Below are positions 1-7,574 of a stretch of 64,000 nt of DNA, one piece after another. Where the stretch lies: NCBI GenBank assembly GCA_022827885.1, contig JAJEIP010000050.1, positions 26,268 through 90,267 on the forward strand. The letters are read 5' to 3'. Below the pieces are notes generated by a model. The model saw only the letters and a program-made list of their open reading frames with translations, did no database searches and had not been told where the DNA came from. The stretch comes from Candidatus Poribacteria bacterium (lineage in GTDB: Bacteria; Poribacteria; WGA-4E; WGA-3G). Every line of letters starts with the position of its first letter. Position 1 is the stretch's first letter. A program made the position numbers and the translations under genes.

Positions 1-43
1 TTTTCCCGCTGGGTGCCATCAGATATATCTATAGGAGAATACA

Positions 44-634
44 ATGTTTACGCGCTTTTTTAGCCACGATTTTTCTGTTACCATTTCTCAATTAATGTTA
101 CTTGCTTTTGTCGCCATCCTTCCGTGTATTGGCGGCTGTGGTGAAGATGACAACCCCATTATTGATGATGAGCATGACCACGAACAGGAAGCGGATGCAC
201 CCCTTCACGCCGATGCCGACGGCTTTGCCCTGGAAGTCGATGGAGCGGAGGTCTATCGTCAGTTTCAAGGCACCGATAGCGGTGAGCTCACCGTTGGAGT
301 CGGTCAAGAGATTGAGGTCCATGTCGTATTTCTTGATGCCAGTGGTGCGGAAGTCCACGTCGGTGAAGAAGAAGGCGAAGACGAGCATGGACATGACGAA
401 GAAGAAATCTTCAGCTTAGGCTTGTCGGATTACGATTCCTCCATTATTGAGATCCATCTGGAAGAAGAGGAACACGCCGAAGAGGAACACGATGAAGAAG
501 AGCACGGTGAAGAAGAGATGGGATTTGGACTCGTTGGGCTGAAAGTGGGCACTACTAAAATCAAACTCCAACTGCTTCACGGAGATCATCCCGATTTCAC
601 GGCAGCACTCCTGATACCCGTGACCGTCCAATAA
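44..634 (+). CDS. Acidic, His-rich predicted lipoprotein, likely periplasmic metal binding
   Basis: This 196-residue protein has a hydrophobic N-terminal segment ending in a lipobox-like IGGC at about residues 29-32, so it is probably a lipoprotein. The mature part has three clusters rich in His, Glu and Asp: around residue 43 (DDEHDHEQE), around 108-125 and around 140-160 (EEEHAEEEHDEEEHGEEE). Such tracts bind divalent metals. A GGAG Shine-Dalgarno precedes the ATG. The gene ends 12 bases before a ZnuD-like TonB receptor, and a MerC-like gene follows, so the three probably form one operon for zinc or a related metal. The family is not recognised by name; the metal role is inferred from composition and context. 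Confidence 0.75.
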   Translation: MFTRFFSHDFSVTISQLMLLAFVAILPCIGGCGEDDNPIIDDEHDHEQEADAPLHADADGFALEVDGAEVYRQFQGTDSGELTVGVGQEIEVHVVFLDASGAEVHVGEEEGEDEHGHDEEEIFSLGLSDYDSSIIEIHLEEEEHAEEEHDEEEHGEEEMGFGLVGLKVGTTKIKLQLLHGDHPDFTAALLIPVTVQ

Positions 635-646
635 AGGGAGAGGTCT

Positions 647-3007
647 ATGTTAGGCATTTATAGAGGACTTACGCAGTTCCGTTGTAGGTGCGGTTTGAAA
701 CCGCACCTGCCGCGTGGGAGTATGCCGAACTCTGCGATTTTCCGTAAGTCCTGTTATAGAGGTCTGCCGAGGTCTCATCGGATAGGGGCACTTTTTAAGA
801 AGGTCTGTCTATGTGTGTTGGTGTTCGGAGCGGTAAGTCTGCCCTACTGTTATGGACAGGGACATAGTGCGCAAAACCCACTGCATTCCTTGGAAGGTGA
901 AGTTGTCGAAAAGCTTAGACATATCCGACTCGATGCGGTTACAGTCCGTGTGAAGGGACTCGAAGAAAGCGTCCAGACCGATGCAAGCGGCCGGTTTAAG
1001 TTCGACGCAGTGCCGGAAGGACAGCAGACGCTTCAGTTCTTGAAGGTCGGTTATCAGCGGTTTGAACAGGTCGTTGATGTCAAGGCATCCACGCCTTATC
1101 TCAAGATTGAACTGGCGGCGTTGCCGTTTCAACTGAATACCATCAGAATTTACGGTTCAAATCGTTATCTTTCACAGTTTGAGGAAACAACCGATTTAGC
1201 ATTGGATGAGGAAGAACTCCGAAGACGGTTAGGAATGACTTTGGCGAACACATTGGCAGATGAGACCGGCATTTCACAGCGAACGATGGGACGGGCAATC
1301 GCTCGTCCTGTTATTCGGGGGTTGGGCGGTGACAGGCTGCTCATTCTGGAAAACGGTGAACGCACAGGCGATAAATCCGCCTCCAGTGCCGACCACGCTG
1401 TATCCATTGATCCGACGACTGCTGAAGGCGTTGAAATTACGCGGGGTCCCGCAGCACTCATTTACGGCTCAAGCACTCTGGGCGGTGTTATCAACGTCAA
1501 AAGCAATAACATACCCCAAATTCTACCGAGGCGGCTCGATATGCACCTAACGTTCCAGGCTGAATCTGTTAACTCGGGTTTGACCGGAACAACAGGTTTT
1601 ACGTTCCCAATGGGTGATTTTGCAGGGAATGTCGAATGGAATCGACGCCTTGCATCTGACATACAAACGCCGGTGGGGATCCTCGAAAACACTGCCCTTT
1701 CAAACGTCAATTTTTCAGGCGGCGCCTCGCTGATTAAGCCGTGGGGTTTCATCGGTGCCGCTGGCAGCAGGTATCGTTCAGATTACGGCGTTCCGGGGTC
1801 TCCAGAAGGACATATCAGCGGCGTTAACATCGCACTTGACAAGCAACGGTATGAAGGGCAGATGGAGTACCGCTTCAATACAAGGATGCTTGAAAAGGTA
1901 AAACTTCAGACTGCCTATACGCGTTATCAGCATCAAGAGTTGGAGTCGAACGGAACACTTGGCGTCGAATTCGGTCTCTTAACCTATAACGTCTCAGCGA
2001 TGGCGCATGTGTTAGAGAATGCGATTGCAGGGGTCTCGGGCGAGTACCGCGACCATGCGACAGATGGATTTTACTGGACACCGCACACCCGTGAGTTTAC
2101 GCTTGCTGGTTTCTATCTAAACCAATATGACTTTGACAAACTCACTTTACAGGGAGCTATTCGCTACGACGTTAGGCGTTCGGAACCGTTTAGACCCGGT
2201 GCCATTGTCCGAGCTGGAACCGTCCAACGCCGCGACTTTAAGGGCATGTCAGGGGCTACCGCTGCAATTTACCGCTGGACAGATAAATTGAACATCGGAA
2301 CTAACTTGATGAAGACGTTCCGCGCACCGGGTATCGAAGAACTTTTCAGCGATGGACCGCACTTAGCTGTCTATTCCTATGAGATAGGGAACGCTGAGCT
2401 GGAACCTGAGATCGGATATGGTGCTGAGTTCTTTGTCAAATACGCAACTGATAGGTTCAGACTAAATCTGATCCTGTTCCGAAATCGCATATACAACTAC
2501 CTCATTCCAAGGAACACTGGTCTGAAGGAGTGGGGTAGCGGTGCAGCGGGATGGTTGTGGATTTACCAATACATGGGGCATCATGTTCTGATGAATGGAG
2601 TTGAGGTCCAGATTGGTGGTGAAGTGCTGCCGCAAGTTCGCCTTGACTTTGATATGAGCGGCGTCCGTGGGAGGCTTGAACCTACCAGACGACCCTTGGA
2701 ACGTATCCCGCCCCTCAACGGCAAACTCGTGTTTAGTTACACACCCTCCCCGTTTCATTTTCACGTGACATCCCGTTTCTCAGGCAGCCAGACCCGACTC
2801 GGCGAGTTTGAGGAACCGACAGACGGCTATCTCGTCTATGATATTGGAGGTTCTCTCAATTTTTCGTGGTGGCAACTGGAAAACATGGTGGTTTTTGAGA
2901 TTGAAAATCTCCTTGATACCGCATATCGCGAACATTTGTCCCGTATCAAAGAGGTAATGCCGGAACCCGGACGGAACGCGAAGTTTCTCTATAAACTTAA
3001 TTTTTGA
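647..3007 (+). CDS. TonB-dependent receptor, ZnuD-like
   Basis: This is a 786-residue outer-membrane receptor. After the signal segment (about residues 47-70) comes a carboxypeptidase-regulatory-like beta-sandwich (about 78-160), then the plug and a 22-strand-type barrel ending in a C-terminal Phe. The plug has RGLGGDRLLILENG, then a DHAVSIDP stretch and RGPAALIYGSSTLGGVINV (around residues 223-283). The DHA.xxDP signature resembles zinc receptors of the ZnuD family. The start is supported by a GGGAGAGG Shine-Dalgarno. Residues about 8-39 are encoded by a repeat element inserted in frame, so the true signal sequence lies further in than usual. The His-rich lipoprotein upstream and the MerC-like gene downstream support metal uptake. 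Zinc is an inference; haem or another metal remains possible. Confidence 0.85.
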   Translation: MLGIYRGLTQFRCRCGLKPHLPRGSMPNSAIFRKSCYRGLPRSHRIGALFKKVCLCVLVFGAVSLPYCYGQGHSAQNPLHSLEGEVVEKLRHIRLDAVTVRVKGLEESVQTDASGRFKFDAVPEGQQTLQFLKVGYQRFEQVVDVKASTPYLKIELAALPFQLNTIRIYGSNRYLSQFEETTDLALDEEELRRRLGMTLANTLADETGISQRTMGRAIARPVIRGLGGDRLLILENGERTGDKSASSADHAVSIDPTTAEGVEITRGPAALIYGSSTLGGVINVKSNNIPQILPRRLDMHLTFQAESVNSGLTGTTGFTFPMGDFAGNVEWNRRLASDIQTPVGILENTALSNVNFSGGASLIKPWGFIGAAGSRYRSDYGVPGSPEGHISGVNIALDKQRYEGQMEYRFNTRMLEKVKLQTAYTRYQHQELESNGTLGVEFGLLTYNVSAMAHVLENAIAGVSGEYRDHATDGFYWTPHTREFTLAGFYLNQYDFDKLTLQGAIRYDVRRSEPFRPGAIVRAGTVQRRDFKGMSGATAAIYRWTDKLNIGTNLMKTFRAPGIEELFSDGPHLAVYSYEIGNAELEPEIGYGAEFFVKYATDRFRLNLILFRNRIYNYLIPRNTGLKEWGSGAAGWLWIYQYMGHHVLMNGVEVQIGGEVLPQVRLDFDMSGVRGRLEPTRRPLERIPPLNGKLVFSYTPSPFHFHVTSRFSGSQTRLGEFEEPTDGYLVYDIGGSLNFSWWQLENMVVFEIENLLDTAYREHLSRIKEVMPEPGRNAKFLYKLNF
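659..762 (+). mobile_element. Palindromic MITE-like repeat inserted in frame in the TonB receptor gene
   Basis: The 8-mer TATAGAGG occurs at 659-666 and again at 755-762, exactly 96 bases (32 codons) apart. The inserted DNA carries inverted ends AGGACTTACG (664-673) and CGTAAGTCCT (743-752). It also has an inner perfect palindrome, AGGTGCGGTTT (686-696) against AAACCGCACCT (698-708). Removing 96 bases restores a continuous reading frame with a shorter N-terminus. The duplicated flank is best read as a target-site duplication; its exact length is uncertain because it overlaps the inverted end. Confidence 0.7.
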
Positions 3008-3073
3008 AACTATAGGACGGGGACAATCATTTTTATCATCCGGCCCCGTTCTCGATTTTCTAAGGAGATAAAA

Positions 3074-3460
3074 TTGAAAAGATATTTTAACCACGAATTA
3101 GCGGATACGACTGGCGCGTGTCTTTCTGTCGCGTGCGCGATCCATTGCCTTGCGATGCCGCTTTTAGTCGCAGTTCTGCCTTTGATTGGGTTGGGCTTCC
3201 TTGCGAATGAAAGTGCTGAATTGGTTCTTATCCTTGGGGCAATTGGATTGGCAGTTGGAAGTTTAGCGTGGGGTATTCGACACCACCGAAGTTGGCGAGC
3301 GTTGTTGATACTGATAGTGGCATTAGCATTCATCGCTACCGCTCAAACAGCGGTTGAAGGCACTTTTGAAGTGGTCTTTCACAGTGTAGGCGGTATTTTA
3401 CTTGCATCCGCGCATCTCGCAAATCGGTATCTGTGTAAAACTTGTCCAGCATGCGAGTAG
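3074..3460 (+). CDS. MerC-like membrane protein
   Basis: This 128-residue protein has about four membrane segments and a conserved CAIHC motif at the end of the first helix region (residues 22-26), as in the MerC mercury-resistance family. It also has a Cys-rich tail (CKTCPAC). The start is TTG, chosen because AAGGAG lies seven bases upstream and the protein begins MKRYFNHE at a sensible distance from the first helix. It lies 66 bases after the ZnuD-like receptor on the same strand. MerC relatives often sit beside zinc-responsive TonB receptors, so a role in metal handling at the inner membrane is more likely here than mercury resistance. No MerA or MerR gene is nearby. Confidence 0.8.
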   Translation: MKRYFNHELADTTGACLSVACAIHCLAMPLLVAVLPLIGLGFLANESAELVLILGAIGLAVGSLAWGIRHHRSWRALLILIVALAFIATAQTAVEGTFEVVFHSVGGILLASAHLANRYLCKTCPACE

Positions 3461-3477
3461 GAAGATGTGCATTAATA

Positions 3478-3508
3478 TAAAAAAAAAGCGCGGCTTCAAA
3501 CCGCGCCT
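3478..3508 (-). terminator. Intrinsic terminator of the permease gene ending at 3522
   Basis: Read on the minus strand, a GC-rich stem (GGCGCGGTTT pairing with AAGCCGCGC, about 3488-3508) is followed by a run of nine or more T residues at 3478-3487. It lies 14 bases past the stop of the minus-strand permease gene, between convergent genes. The stem has the same GCGGTTTGAAACCGC-type core as the repeat inserted in the TonB receptor gene, so a dispersed repeat may serve as the terminator. Confidence 0.7.
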
Positions 3509-3521
3509 ACTCCTAAAATTC

Positions 3522-4973
3522 TTACTTGAGATCAGATTTGAGAAAGGACAATTGTGCTGTAGTAAAAAACAGAACATTAAAGAGAATCAGCAGTGCAACA
3601 GGGAAAATTACACTTTGATACGAGATATGTTCTTTAAACCTGGGCACAGCATTCGGATCTATCGGTTTTTGAGACAATCCCTCCCGCACAGGATAGATAT
3701 GTAAGCTATCTGGATCGTTTCTATCCTCCGTCTTAATGAAATCTATAAACGTTTGCCTATAATGCCGAACCTGCTTAACAAAATTCATGTAACTGACGAT
3801 CCCAGTGTTTGCGAGTCCCTCCATCGCATATTGAAAACAAACGATCGGAGAGATTTGCGTGAGTTCCCGAGCAAGTTTCACCTGTCTCAATTGCTGGTCT
3901 ACATGCTGATCGGCGATACGTGTTTTCGTTTCGTGCCTTCTCGTGAAATACGTTGCCCATTGGCGTGTTGCTAATGGATTGTCAGGGGCAGGTGCCTCGC
4001 TTAATTTTGTTACCTCCAGTATTTCCTGTGGCCGAAATTCATCCTCAATGTTTGCCAGTTGTGCACGTTTTCGCGAGGAAACGATCTCTATGGACGGAAT
4101 CGGATCAAGGGTACCAACGAAAAGCCCGAGTAGGCTCGGAAAGATAAACGCTAAGCATACCCAAGTTAATAGCAGCCACACCAAACTGGTGATGGCGTTT
4201 GAGACCCGACTTGAGAAAAAGAGTCCTAAAGAAATAAAAATAGAGATATGCAACGCGAAAACCCCAATCATCCCCAAAATTCTGAGCCAATCGTCCGAAT
4301 CAAAACGGATATTCCCCGAAAGATAGATAATCAATAGGTTCATCAGGATCCCGATTGCAAGCGGTACCATCAGGGTAAAAAACGCTCCTAAGTATTTTGC
4401 CGATAGCGTCTGTCCTCGAGAGATTTGATTTGACATCATCAGACTCAGTGTTCCCTGCGACCGTTCTCCAGCAATGGCATCGAAAGTGAACAGAATCACA
4501 AAAAAACTCATGAAGATGCCGATGAATACCCAATCTATTTTGATAAGTGTAGTCGCGTCGCTATCATGATTTGAAGGTAGGTATTCAAGTGTCCATACTT
4601 CCCGCCAACTGTATTCTTCTGCGACGGCTCCACCACGACCTCCACCCGCACGTTCTGATATAGGTATAGAACGCGGGATGAGTTCATCAGCCCCATCGGC
4701 ACAGAATTTAAACCGACTCGGACGTTTGTAAATCTCACCGGGCCCTCGCATTGCGAGCCTTCCTAAACTCGTCTCGGCATCGTCTTTGACCTGGGATAAC
4801 CTTCTTTCCATCACGCGGTTATACGTATCTACCTCTTCTCTATACCCATTATCGCCGAAGCCGTATATCAGTGCGTTTGTGATCATCAAGATAGGCAGAA
4901 GAATTATCATCAAGACGAATCGCAATGTCATGAGGTTGTGATGTATCTCTTTCTTCGCAATATGCCAAATCAT
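3522..4973 (-). CDS. ABC-2 type transporter permease, block 1, second permease
   Basis: This 483-residue membrane protein has one N-terminal membrane helix (about residues 15-37), a long extracytoplasmic loop to about residue 140, then a cluster of five or more helices. A GERSQGTLSLMMSNQISR stretch is typical of ABC-2/NosY-like permeases, which carry this E(R/G)xxGTL motif after the second helix. A second large soluble region (about 290-440) precedes the last helix. It pairs with the permease encoded just upstream (5181-6680) and is paralogous to 12377-13804. The ATG sits directly after the recurrent CCGCAAGG leader at 4974-4993. No ATPase gene is in the window, so its energising partner must be elsewhere. 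Confidence 0.8.
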   Translation of the reverse strand: MIWHIAKKEIHHNLMTLRFVLMIILLPILMITNALIYGFGDNGYREEVDTYNRVMERRLSQVKDDAETSLGRLAMRGPGEIYKRPSRFKFCADGADELIPRSIPISERAGGGRGGAVAEEYSWREVWTLEYLPSNHDSDATTLIKIDWVFIGIFMSFFVILFTFDAIAGERSQGTLSLMMSNQISRGQTLSAKYLGAFFTLMVPLAIGILMNLLIIYLSGNIRFDSDDWLRILGMIGVFALHISIFISLGLFFSSRVSNAITSLVWLLLTWVCLAFIFPSLLGLFVGTLDPIPSIEIVSSRKRAQLANIEDEFRPQEILEVTKLSEAPAPDNPLATRQWATYFTRRHETKTRIADQHVDQQLRQVKLARELTQISPIVCFQYAMEGLANTGIVSYMNFVKQVRHYRQTFIDFIKTEDRNDPDSLHIYPVREGLSQKPIDPNAVPRFKEHISYQSVIFPVALLILFNVLFFTTAQLSFLKSDLK

Positions 4974-4993
4974 CTTTTTAATTTTCCTTGCGG
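4974..4993 (-). promoter_or_regulatory. Recurrent CCGCAAGG start-codon leader
   Basis: Minus-strand sequence CCGCAAGGAAAATTAAAAAG lies directly against the ATG of the permease gene and supplies the AAGGA Shine-Dalgarno. The same sequence occurs at other, unrelated gene starts in the window. Further upstream (about 5048-5071) is a fragment related to the longer repeat seen at 38754 and 49575, but inverted. Confidence 0.7.
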
Positions 4994-5180
4994 TTCGTTG
5001 AAGTGGGTTTGGACACTAACGTACCCCTCCGTAGAGGTGAAGAAATCCGCAGAAATACCCAAGTTAAACCCCTTCTACTTCGTTTCAGGCTTGGTGTTTT
5101 GGATCCTTTTTAAAGCGGTTAGCATTCGGTGACAAGAGGTCTATGATTATGAAAACCTTCTTTGCTAACGTCTGGCGGCT

Positions 5181-6680
5181 TCAGCTCATATCGTATCGAA
5201 GGAATGATACATATGCACTCATAAACAAGATAACATTCCACGCCAACAAAATAAAAACGTCGCCCAATGCCCGAGAAAGGCTATCGGAAACGGAGTTATA
5301 CCGATGCTGAAAAACGGGCAAATCTACGAACTCAGCTTTGCCTTTATCGCTGGAAAACCACGCCCGTGCGGAAAATGCCTTCTTACCGGCGAGATAATTA
5401 ACAATCTGGCGTTTATAACTTCGCGCCTGCCGTATAAAATCACTATAACTCTTCCTATCCGTGCTTGTAATTGCGCCGACAGCAAAACGATACGCGTCTG
5501 CGAAAGATATCCGAGAAATATCCCTGGCGAGTTGCCCATTCCTTTTGCCGATCTCTTCTCTCTGTTTAAGGCGTTCCTCTGCTCTATTTGCGTAGTCAAT
5601 GCGAAGAGGTTCTTGATAGCCTAACACTTCCTGAAATTTGGAGACATCCGCATTGTGAATCGGTTTAATGGTGTAGAACTCTTCAAACTCAAGATCCCAT
5701 GGCGAACTCATTTCAATCCCTAACATAATCTGTCCTTTATGAGAAATAGCACTTGCTGGGTGTATGTATCCCCATTTTTTGAAAATATAGGTATCCCGTT
5801 CCGTCTTGAAATCATCCCATATCTTTTTAACCTGTTGTCGTGCTTCTTTTTCCGGTTGAAGTTTGTACGGAGGGAATTTAGTGACTGCAAACGTCGCTAT
5901 ATTTGAGTGAACAATCGTCAGAATTCCCCAGATAAACATCGAAAGTATCAACGTAGTCGCCGCCGCTTTCGTCCATACAGACAGGAGCAGTCCCAACAGA
6001 TACCAGGTTGACACGTATAACAGTGAAACGACAAGTACCATAACGAGGCGTAAGAGGTCACCAACATCAAAATCAGTCGCTGGAGAGGCAGACGCGATAA
6101 CAATTCCGACGGTGAAACTTATCACCACAATCGGGAACAGAGACAGCATGCCCCCGAGGTATTTCCCTATCACGAGTGTGTCCCTCGGAATCGGATTGGA
6201 TAACACCAGTTTTAGCGTGCCGTCCTCCCGCTCTCCCGAAATCGTATTGTAAGCGAACAGGATCGCCAATGCACTGAGCACGATTTTGAATACGAAAATG
6301 ACATCGACGGAAAGGAAAATTGAAAGGAACGGGTTATCTGAACCCTGTTTCTGTGCTTCTTTTTCCCATATAGGTGTTGCGAGTTCAATGCTCACCATAT
6401 CCGCCCCAGATTTTTCCATGCCGACACTAAAGATACTAAGCGGATTCGGTTGCCTGTGCGCTTTCGGATTAATTCGGCTATAGAGGTCCCAGGTTCGCGT
6501 TTCTTCCTGATGTTCCTGAAGGGCAACGTGATACGCCGCCAACCGTTTTTCGTAATCCGCAACCTGAACGAAAACGGCAGCGGCCGTCGAAATCAGACAG
6601 ACGATAAAACCGATCATGAACCGGGATGTCAGGACATTTGAGACGAACTCCCGCTGGATAATCAACCACAATGTTGTCAT
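5181..6680 (-). CDS. ABC-2 type transporter permease, block 1, first permease
   Basis: This 499-residue protein has an N-terminal helix (about residues 20-42), an extracytoplasmic loop to about residue 128, then helices with the motif GEREDGTLKLVLSNPIPR (about 149-166), as in NosY-type ABC permeases. Further helices run to about 270, followed by a soluble region and a final helix near the C-terminus. Its ATG overlaps the TGA of the LamG gene upstream (ATGA, 6677-6680), indicating translational coupling. The neighbouring permease at 3522-4973 is probably its heterodimer partner. It is paralogous to 13807-15318. The substrate cannot be told from sequence. Confidence 0.8.
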   Translation of the reverse strand: MTTLWLIIQREFVSNVLTSRFMIGFIVCLISTAAAVFVQVADYEKRLAAYHVALQEHQEETRTWDLYSRINPKAHRQPNPLSIFSVGMEKSGADMVSIELATPIWEKEAQKQGSDNPFLSIFLSVDVIFVFKIVLSALAILFAYNTISGEREDGTLKLVLSNPIPRDTLVIGKYLGGMLSLFPIVVISFTVGIVIASASPATDFDVGDLLRLVMVLVVSLLYVSTWYLLGLLLSVWTKAAATTLILSMFIWGILTIVHSNIATFAVTKFPPYKLQPEKEARQQVKKIWDDFKTERDTYIFKKWGYIHPASAISHKGQIMLGIEMSSPWDLEFEEFYTIKPIHNADVSKFQEVLGYQEPLRIDYANRAEERLKQREEIGKRNGQLARDISRISFADAYRFAVGAITSTDRKSYSDFIRQARSYKRQIVNYLAGKKAFSARAWFSSDKGKAEFVDLPVFQHRYNSVSDSLSRALGDVFILLAWNVILFMSAYVSFLRYDMS

Positions 6681-7504
6681 AAGTTTATACCGAACGTTTT
6701 AATATCACCCCACGTCGTAGTGACCTTACCCTTCGGCGAGACTGCGAGCAAGGGACCCCGCATCGCGGTTCTGACTTCATCTGTACTGAGCGCACGACTC
6801 CATATCGCGACCTCATCAATGGAACCGCCTTCAAATGCGTACTGCGGTTTATTTTTCGCACAGCCAATCCGCAAATCCTCCTCGTTGGTGCCGGAGAAGT
6901 CATCAACTGCTGAAGGTAAATTAGCAATCATTTCTCCATCCAGATAGATTTTCAGAGCTTTATCACCATAGATTCCGACCACATGATGCCATGTCCTATG
7001 CTTCATTTCGTTCAGCGTAGTAATGCTTTGCTGCAAGTCTGCACCCCCAACAAGCATCGAGATCACTGAGCCCTTCTCAAAGGCGCCGAGTTCCGGAAAA
7101 TCCTTCTTACCCCAGGCTACCATACCGTAAGATTCAATAGGTTTAGAATAGCATCCCTTATCAAACCATTGGGCAGAACTCCCCGTCCAATCTTCGTGAT
7201 ACACCCATGCCATCATCGTAATTTCATCACTAATTTCTAAGGCATCCGAGGATGGGATATTCACGCAATCTTCAGTTTCACCAGTGATACGAATTGCTTT
7301 TCCGTATTTGCCTTTGACAAATTTAGTGTTTTTGACAACTTCGGCATTCAGACCGTTGCCGGATTCATCAAGAATTCGCTTGCCTTTGACAGAATCGAAC
7401 GTGAAGTGAACCACGAGATCATCAGCGATGTCTGTCGCAGCGTAGCCTGCTGCGGTAAGCATCAACGCACTGAGTAGCACGGCGTAATCAAATAGTTTTT
7501 CCAT
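6677..7504 (-). CDS. Secreted LamG (concanavalin-like) domain protein
   Basis: This 275-residue protein has a signal peptide (about residues 1-22) and one LamG/laminin-G-like jelly roll (about 25-240). Hallmarks include VHFTFDSVKGKRILDESGNG, WHHVVGIYGDKALKIYLDGE and GSIDEVAIWSRALSTDEV. It ends with KVTTTWGDIK, a tail shared with the two other LamG proteins at 52586 and 53619. It lies between the sigma/propeller gene and the permease pair, and its stop overlaps the next start, so it belongs to this operon. The paralogous block 2 has no LamG gene in this position. Binding of glycans is the family expectation; no ligand can be named. Confidence 0.85.
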   Translation of the reverse strand: MEKLFDYAVLLSALMLTAAGYAATDIADDLVVHFTFDSVKGKRILDESGNGLNAEVVKNTKFVKGKYGKAIRITGETEDCVNIPSSDALEISDEITMMAWVYHEDWTGSSAQWFDKGCYSKPIESYGMVAWGKKDFPELGAFEKGSVISMLVGGADLQQSITTLNEMKHRTWHHVVGIYGDKALKIYLDGEMIANLPSAVDDFSGTNEEDLRIGCAKNKPQYAFEGGSIDEVAIWSRALSTDEVRTAMRGPLLAVSPKGKVTTTWGDIKTFGINL

Positions 7505-7574
7505 TCTATTTTCCTCTTATGCTTCACCATTTTGTGTCTCAAATATCTTAAAAAGTTCCTTCGGAAGGATATGC

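Noticed and set aside
3074..3460. Mercury-resistance operon
   Set aside because: Only a MerC-like gene is present; no MerA, MerT, MerP or MerR, and the neighbours point to zinc or a similar metal.
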